A stretch of 64,000 nt of DNA, taken from Coffea arabica (Eukaryota > Streptophyta > Magnoliopsida > Gentianales > Rubiaceae). The first letter of the stretch is position 1; each line of letters starts with the position of its first letter. A program made the translations under genes and the position numbers. Below are positions 56,910 through 64,000 of the stretch, piece by piece. The DNA is taken from NCBI RefSeq assembly GCF_036785885.1, contig NC_092312.1, forward strand, positions 13,782,001 to 13,846,000, given 5' to 3'. The notes beneath the pieces are model-generated. The model made no database searches and was not told the origin of the DNA. It worked only from the letters and a program-made list of their open reading frames with translations.

Positions 56910-59067
56910 TTTCTTGCATTCAAGTAATGATCATCAACTAAACATAACCCAACCAACCAATTTTCCTCACTCAGTTGTCAACATCCTCAAAATAATCGCC
57001 TCAAAATCAAGAACAAAACCTTGTATACATTAATGATACTATAATCCAAATTCCCTTTATTTTGGGCATATATTTTATGTATGTTCCCTCTTTCTCTCCC
57101 CTTGTTTCTCTTTTGCCTTGTTTCTGTTTGAAACAGTTATCCATTCTACTAGAAATCACCGGCAATTTGAAGTTTGGTGAGAACTGAAACATCATCAGAT
57201 AGAATGGACGCATCCAAGAAGTAGACTTAATTAATAAAACAATAAAAGAAGAAGTAGACTTAATACTTGGAGGCTAAGTTAAATATTAGGTGGGATTGAC
57301 GTATAAATAACAGCTACTTAAAAAACAACAATTTTCCAAAGAGCAGGGACGACAATAACATGCAGAAATCAAAGTACAAAAATGGATACTTAATACGTAA
57401 CTGAACTTATGAGAAACAAAATTTAGTATAATTTAGACTGACCAGGTCTAGCGTGTAGAAGAGTACTGGAGACGAATTCCATCTGCTACAACTACTTTCC
57501 ACCAAACAGTGGCAGATATTGAGCTTTTACGTTTAGTTTTGTGCACTTTTTTTAGGCTGGATTCTAGAGATTGGAGTGGAAAATAGAAAGTTGTGAAGAA
57601 AAGCATCTTTCAGAAATTGGCCACTAACCATGAGGAGGAGGGAAAGTTGGTGGTGGATTTTGGTGGGCCATTATTAACTACCTCTTCCGAATCAGTTGGT
57701 TAGTCTATTAAAAAAAAAAGTTAATTAGTTAGCAGAGGATTTTTAGTTTTCGTTTTTCTCTTTGATTTTTCCCACAAAATTGAAAAACATATAGTGTATC
57801 TCAACAGATATACAAAACGAAAGAATATATTATGTATAAATTAGAGAGAAAAGTATATACTAAAATGGAAAGAATACACTGGCAGTTTTCATAGATTTTT
57901 TTTCTTGTTTTTTCATAAAAAGCAAATTTCATTAATCAATTGCAGGAAATCGTGCAACATGATATAATTTACATAGCCGCTCTAATGGTAGTTCTTAGAA
58001 TTTGTAACTATTGATAAGATGTTGATTAGAATAACTGAAACAGGTTGTGTTGGAGTAAAAGGCTGCATTGGTATATCAAACATTAGGATAAAATTTAATG
58101 AAGTTCTTGGCCCTTAAATTATAAACTTTATCAGGCTCAATCAATTAAAATGACCCATGTCATTGATCAAAGATGTTGCTTATTATTTGAATTAAACCAT
58201 AAGGTTGGTTCAAGAGTTTGGAAGTACCATACAATGATAAAATGGAAAATAATACTTAACATTTGCCCAAGGAAACTAGTTTTTATTTTCAAGTTGCCCA
58301 AGGATCTCTCAAAATTGAGGAATAACTGTTGTTGACCTTTGTAGTATTTTTCTTTTCTTTTCTTTTAATCTTTTCTTCAGCTCCAATTGCTTCACCATTG
58401 GTGTTTGAGTGACCTATACTGTATCCCTTGGGGAGTTTTTATCCTGGAATATGAAACTGAAACAGCATTTAGTTAATTCTGTAAACGCAGGAAAACAGTT
58501 CAAAATTTGACTGAGCAAGATTTTTGTTTTCCGGTCAAGTGGAGGCTAAAAACCCGAATAATAATCACAAATCTTGCACCGGTGCCCCCCCAAAGAAATC
58601 AAAACCAAGCATATTATCCTAGGCTCTAAATGGTGGGGGGCCAATCGGAAACCAAACTATGCATGTTCCATCTGTAGATTGTTCATTTTTAAATAGATTT
58701 CATGAGATTTTTTTTTTTTTTTTTCTGGTGGATACGTGTTCTACTTGGCAAAATGATCATAATAGTATCATCTCTTTGTTTCTTAGAGTTAAAGAGATGA
58801 AAATCTTCTCAAATTAAATAGAGTTGATTACAAAGTGGATTGCATTGACTGCCACTTCGGCTACTGTTTTTGGACAAAATTTTTGGTTGTTTTGATGCTA
58901 AAAATTTGTCATGCATGAAAAAGGGAAACAAGTGTGATACATGGTCTGAAAGACTATGGTTTAATGTCTTGAAGGACTGCCTAAGACCCAAAAGGGCGTT
59001 GAGTTAAGCAGTTAAATTAGCTTATTAATGAAGGGTCAAATCATCCAACCAAGACAGCCTTCAGGAG

Positions 59068-59428
59068 TGTTTGACATGATTAAATCTAACTTCCTAATAG
59101 TAGTTTTTTCCTATTTCTATATTAAAAGTTAAAAGTATAGTCTAGCTAGTTTTAGGAGTTTACTTGTTTAAGCTGTAGAGAAATTATTTAGCAGTTTCAT
59201 ATCTTAGTTTCTTAATTACCAAATCTTGTGCGCTAGATATAAGGTGTTTTAGTATTGTATTCTGGTGAGAGTTTTAGCATTTTTGTAAAGGCAATTTTGT
59301 CTAGAATTTATATAAGAGTTAGATACGCTTTATATGTTTGTGATTATTAAACTCCTCTCCTCTCCCCTCCTCTCCTTCCGTGTGTCTGTGTCAAATATCC
59401 ATCCGTTATGCAGTTTTTGCGCCTAACA
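59068..59428 (+). mobile_element. Possible solo LTR, worn
   Basis: The segment begins TGTTTGACATG and ends GCGCCTAACA, giving TG...CA ends with TGTT/AACA inverted. A TATA-like 'tttatataag' lies near 59309 and a pyrimidine-rich 3' part follows 'gattattaaactcctctcct'. The adjacent 5-mers aggag and agaaa do not match, and no primer-binding site follows, so the call rests on general architecture only. Confidence 0.35.
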
Positions 59429-60579
59429 AGAAATCTGTAGTGAGTGAGATATTTGTGCACGTATCTTGCCCAAGATGAGTATATATCAGTTTGCAACCTG
59501 GTTTCACCATACATCTTGATCCTGCATCTGCTGTGAAGAAGTCCTTGGTAGTGGATTTGGTGGGTGCTAAGAGTAGTTAGTTTGCAATGGAAGTATAGCC
59601 CTCTTCATGTATTGCTATACTCGATCATGGGGCCCTATACTACCACTTTATTTGGTGATCAAATCAATCTCCTCAAAATCTCATGATCGAGGCCAGGTCT
59701 GGTGCGTGGCCAAGCCTGCAACATGGAAGAAGAATTGGCAAACGACGAATCGTTTCTGTAACAAGATGGAATATTGATTGTTGAATCGCACACCCGGCCA
59801 GCGGCTTTTGCATTAATCCGAGCAAACACACGCATCAGTAGAATTCATTGTTTGTCAGCTCACTTTCAGATGAGATGGCTTCGACACGACCATATCTGGA
59901 CTGGATCAGTCATTTCAACAAGGGTGATTTTATCACCAGAAGCTGTACATGTACATGGCAATTACAATTGGAAGAACAGAGAATTATGGTGCCATTCACA
60001 AAATTGCAACAATAGCTAATCACTAAACTAATGGTCTTGGTAAGCAAAATCTGCATTTATCTAGAGCTGAGTGACTAAGTTGGGCACTTGGCAGTCTCAG
60101 TTATTCATCATGGAAAATAGAAGAACTGGTTGGCAATCTCAGGAGAATTTCCACTCCTGCTTATGACTGCAACTTGAAAACCTTAATAGCAATTACAAAA
60201 CGGAATTTTCTTCTTCTTCTTTTTTTTTTGGTTAAACTCTAGACTAGAATGGAAAAGTTTGCAATTTGAAGGTTTACAAAAGCACTAAACTACTTAAGCC
60301 ACTAAATTGGATGTTAATTAGCACTGAACATTTTCCACTAAATTGGATGTTGATTAGCACTAAACATTTGCAAAAACGGAAGTTCTAGCATAAAACTCTA
60401 GGCTAGACTGCGAAAATTTGCAATTTTGAAGGTCTACGAAAGTACTAATTACCTAAGCTACTACATGGGATGTTAATTAGCACTAGATATTTGCCTCTAT
60501 CCATTTCTCTACTTAAAGTGAAGGCCACTTCATTTGTACGACACTTGGCAAACATCCAAGTAGAGATATCATGCATTTA

Positions 60580-61180
60580 AGTGTTTTATTTTTGTTAACA
60601 AGAATCAATCCTGTCTTTTTTCCGTTTACCTTTTATCCTCAATTTCCATATTGATAGTTTTTTAGTGTTCTATTTTTGTTTAAAAAGGTCAAACCCATCT
60701 TTTATCATTTTTATCCTTAATTTCTATATTGTCAATTATTGAGTGCTATATTTTTGTTAATGAAATCAAATCCATCTTTTTTCCACCCATTTTTCCTTAA
60801 TTTCCATATTATTGTTTTTAATATTTAATGTGGATAGCGTTTAATGTTTTAGTTTTGGTAATAATTTAAATTTCTAATTGTTTTATTTTTATGACAAGAA
60901 TCAATTCCTCTTTTTCTCCTTAATTTTCATACTAATTGTTTTTTATATTTAATATGGTCATCTTTTTGAGTGTTTTTATTTGGGTCAGCTTCTAAATGTT
61001 TTATATTTGTTAACAAGAATCATTCCCATCTTTTTTCCACTGAATTTTTCCTTTAATTTTTGTAATTACTATATTTAATATATTTAATTTGGGCAGGTTC
61101 TTAGCAGTTTATAGTTGGTAATAATTCAACTTTTTAAGTGCTTTATCTTCATTACAATAGTCAATCAATGCCTAAAAGGA
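60580..61180. repeat. Degenerate AT-rich tandem array
   Basis: Variants of 'agtgttttatttttgttaac', 'aagaatcaatcc' and 'tccttaatttccatattatt' cycle at least four times with irregular spacing of roughly 100-150 bp. Confidence 0.65.
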
Positions 61181-61432
61181 ACAAGATACCTTTGACGTTT
61201 ACCTATAATATGGTTTATAATTTTCAAATTTGCCAATATTTTTACCAAACTATATTCAATCTCATTCAAGGGATAGGTTAAATACTAGTACATCTAATAA
61301 AATGCTATTCAATTCCTGTTTAGTAAGTAGATGAATTGGTTACTTTATCCTTCTGCCAAGTAGACCACCTATCTTTTTATCACATGCACTTTTGTAATTT
61401 TTTTTGGGTGTTTTATATTCTTTCTCTACTTT

Positions 61433-62010
61433 TTTGGTAATAATTAATTCTCTTTCTTATTTATAACCACTTTCAACCAATTTATTAGTTTCTGTCTTAT
61501 ATATATTTGTATTAATTACGGATTACTAAATCTTTTTATCAATCAACTTATAGTTTTCCTTTCTTTAATTCATTTCTAATCAAGTTTTGTATTTTTATTT
61601 TTTGATTTGATTATATATTTGAAGTTACTATTACTAAAATTTGGACATGTGTTAATTTTTCTATAATTCTTTATTTCCTTATTTATAACAAATCTTAATC
61701 AACATATTGATTCCCTACTTTTTTTCCTTTCATTTTGGTAACAATTAACTCTCTTATTTATAGCAACTTGTAATCAAAATATTAATTTTTTCCTTATATA
61801 TATATAATTATTAATTATGCCTTGCTAAATCTTTTATTAATCAACTTATACTTTTCCTTATTTTGAATTCTCTCCAATCACGTTTCGTATTGTTTTTATT
61901 TGGATTGATCATATATTAGAACTTACTATTACTAAAATTTGTACAACTTTTATTTTCTTATAGTTCATAACTTCCTTATTTATAACAAATTTTAATCAAT
62001 GTATTGATTT
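61433..62010. repeat. Diverged tandem duplication of about 302 bp
   Basis: The unit beginning ttggtaataattaattctct at 61433 is repeated at about 61735 (ttggtaacaattaactctct). Both copies contain ttactaaatctttt/ttgctaaatctttt, then 'atcaacttata.ttttcctt' and 'ttactattactaaaatttg' in the same order. No coding capacity. Confidence 0.75.
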
Positions 62011-63180
62011 CTTGCTATATATGCATTTTTATTGAATTGATCTTTCTTTATTTTTTTTTGTATCCATGAGTCCGTAGTTTCAAACACTATTAATTTTGGT
62101 TTACTAAATCATTAATTCTGCGTTGATTTTTTAATTAATCAACTCATAGCTTTTGCTATTTCTATTATTTGGCTTGATTTGTTAATAGTTCTAAAAAGTT
62201 GACAATTTTAATTTTTTTAATCTTTTGGTATTCCACATTTTTAGCATATACATTTAAGTTTTATAATCAGTTATATTTTTTGAATTTCTTCATTGCTCAT
62301 TATGTTTTCTCCTTTATATACAAATTTCTTAGCAACTTATTACAGGCCAAATTTTTTTTTTTTGCCACAAGCATAGATTTGGAAAAGTGCTTGGTTTTCT
62401 TTATATAGTCCTTTTACAATCATGACCAGTTGCTATTTATGTGGATATCTTTTTTTTTTTTCCTTTAAAGGATTTTCCTTTTTAATTTTTTTTCTTTATA
62501 TTTTTTAGGAAACAATCGAATATTAATATACTCCCCAATATATTTACTTTTCTCACATGATACTTTTCCATCACTGGATTAAGATTTGTTGACAACTAAT
62601 GATCATTGTTTTATGCGAGAGTAACTATTTTTATTTCATTTAGTTTCATGGTTTGTCATATATTTAGTATCTCAAATTTAACAATTTTTTTTTAATTTTA
62701 GTTCTTTTGTCTCCGTATTCATCTAAAAATAAAAAATTTTGAAAAAAAAAATGCCCTTGCGAATGCAAAGTTTACTTAACCAACTATTAGAGTAGCCACC
62801 AAGAAATAACCAACTATTAGAGTGGCCACGAAGAAAGTTTTAAAACTCTATTTGGATGTAAGTCAAGAGATCAAATTGTTTGGCCCGCATTCTAATATCC
62901 AGGCTCTTCTAGAAAATTTTATCAATGGGTGCGTAGACACCGGTCTGTATTGGTGGTGGTTCACCGGGTTCTCCTTGACCTCTTTAGGTTCCTCATTTTT
63001 TTAGCATAGAGTAGAAGTAAATGTAGAATAGAATCTATCGTGTTGACAAAACAAAAATGCACATTTTACTAAGGGGTTATCCAATAATACTTGCCAATTG
63101 TCATTAATATTTCCTTGCTGTCGCTTAAATTTCCAAACAGCTAAAATTGCAGTTTCTGTCCTGCTTGTGTTCATGCGCAC

Positions 63181-63243
63181 TATAAAGAGTACCATTCGTT
63201 TTAGCAAAATTATGCCTGATCATATTAAAAAAAAAGGGGGGAG
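63181..63243 (+). promoter_or_regulatory. TATA box and short leader of the inhibitor gene
   Basis: TATAAAGAG at 63181-63189 lies 63 bp before the start codon, predicting a leader of only about 30 nt. An ATG at 63212, at or just after the predicted transcription start, opens an out-of-frame 44-codon frame that overlaps the main coding start. Confidence 0.55.
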
Positions 63244-63804
63244 ATGGACTTGTCCTTATCATTATCAATTTTCCTTTCACTTCTTTTTCAGAAGTGTAGC
63301 GTTCCAGCATTGGCGGCTACCACCAACGAGCCTCCAGATGCCTTGATCTATGTCGTTTGCTTTCAGACAAAAAATGAATCGCTTTGTCAAGAAGCTTTAA
63401 GATCATATCCTCTACCCCCTGAAGGCTTAGATTTTAAGATTCTTTGCCAAGCTTCAATTGCTGTGTCAAATGCTGATGCCAAGTCAACATACAACTTGAT
63501 CGGCTCACTTAAAAGAAATGAATCAGATCCCAAGATCCTGCATGAATTAGACTTGTGCTTGTATGCTTATGAACTGAGTATTAGAGGCATTGCAAAAGCC
63601 AACAACTCCTTGATTGCTCGTGACTATGATGGGCTCTATAAAATTGCAGTCAATAACCAGGTAATCGAAAGTAATTGTGAGACGGGATTTGTAGAAAAGG
63701 GTCTGGATGAACCAATCCAACTTAAAGAGGCCGGAAAAAAGTTTCAAGATCTTGGCGATATTACTGTGGTTATTGCAAAACATCTAAAGGATATGAAGCA
63801 TTAA
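63244..63804 (+). CDS. Secreted invertase/pectin methylesterase inhibitor-like protein
   Basis: Single-exon gene for 186 residues. A signal peptide (about 1-25, MDLSLSLSIFLSLLF...ALAAT) sends it to the cell wall or vacuole. The mature part is predicted helical and has the PMEI-domain cysteine spacing: C39 and C48 (first disulphide pair), C105 and C145 (second pair, 40 apart), plus a further C68. Supporting blocks are ILCQASIAVSNADAKST, LHELDLCLYAYELSI and ARDYDGLYKIAVNNQVIESN, which match the layout of plant invertase inhibitors and of pollen allergens of the Pla a 1 type. Inhibitors of this fold block either acid invertases or pectin methylesterases; sequence alone does not tell which. Two NxS/T sites (N44, N121) could be glycosylated. 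Small size and lack of introns are normal for the family. Confidence 0.88.
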   Translation: MDLSLSLSIFLSLLFQKCSVPALAATTNEPPDALIYVVCFQTKNESLCQEALRSYPLPPEGLDFKILCQASIAVSNADAKSTYNLIGSLKRNESDPKILHELDLCLYAYELSIRGIAKANNSLIARDYDGLYKIAVNNQVIESNCETGFVEKGLDEPIQLKEAGKKFQDLGDITVVIAKHLKDMKH

Positions 63805-64000
63805 ATGCAGATCTTATCTAGGCATTTCATAGTATTTTATAGAAGAATCTTGTCCTCCGAACTTATTTTATGTAAGGGTAGGCATGGAGCCGTTCTTGGT
63901 CAATTATCTATCTATGGCTATGCTTAAACTCCAATATTTTAAAGTTTTTTTTGGTAGAAACTCTTAATTTCTTAAGGCTCTTATTGTTTACAGAAGGAAG
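63805..64000. other. 3' flank of the inhibitor gene
   Basis: Probable 3' untranslated region; nothing else is visible before the window ends. Confidence 0.5.

Larger units (their letters stand above)
56910..63180. other. Intergenic, AT-rich, no gene recognised
   Basis: About 6.3 kb. The first few hundred bases hold the promoter and leader of the minus-strand O-fucosyltransferase gene. Beyond that no exon chain is seen. Named contents: TTTTC repeats near 58352-58372, an LTR-like sequence (59068-59428), a duplicated 'ccactaaattggatgtt.att' block near 60299-60358, and two families of AT-rich tandem repeats between 60580 and 62010. Confidence 0.5.

Overview
This is nuclear DNA from a flowering plant, most likely a eudicot. 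It is AT-rich, its genes are spliced with GT-AG introns, intergenic spaces run to several kb, and it carries many small DNA transposons. All protein assignments come from reading the sequence and recalling family motifs; no database search was run. The species cannot be fixed from the sequence; an asterid such as coffee is only a guess.

Six protein-coding genes are well supported. In order they are: an intronless CBL-interacting protein kinase of the CIPK12 type (minus, 7312-8748); a two-exon leucine-rich-repeat receptor-like pseudokinase (plus, 25106-28545); an eight-exon HCNGP/SAP30BP-type nuclear protein (plus, 33168-40075); a fourteen-exon nucleobase-ascorbate transporter of the NAT1/NAT2 type (plus, 43729-49963); a ten-exon O-fucosyltransferase-family protein (minus, 50720-56909, convergent with the transporter); and a secreted invertase/pectin methylesterase inhibitor-like protein (plus, 63244-63804). 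For the four spliced genes I chained the exons by hand. Every junction keeps frame, giving predicted lengths of 678, 461, 524 and 625 residues. The genes have no evident pathway in common.

The space between genes is shaped by transposons. The clearest is a 2492-bp Mutator-like element (10860-13351) with perfect 64-bp terminal inverted repeats and a perfect 9-bp target duplication. It carries exons of a chalcone-isomerase-fold fatty-acid-binding protein gene in antisense orientation, so it is a Pack-MULE. A second capture event lies at 17588-17901, where part of the NAT gene (intron 11, exon 12, intron 12 and part of exon 13) has been copied about 31 kb away and sits between 15-bp direct repeats. 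Other insertions are a 5'-truncated LINE with an 18-bp target duplication (30099-30551), a solo LTR (41698-42207) upstream of the transporter, a SINE-like insertion inside an intron of the HCNGP gene, and several MITEs.

The rest (about 1-7.3 kb, 13.4-25 kb, 28.5-33 kb and 57-63 kb) has no gene I can recognise. It holds microsatellites, MITEs and local tandem duplications. No tRNA or rRNA gene, CRISPR array or prokaryotic-type feature was seen.
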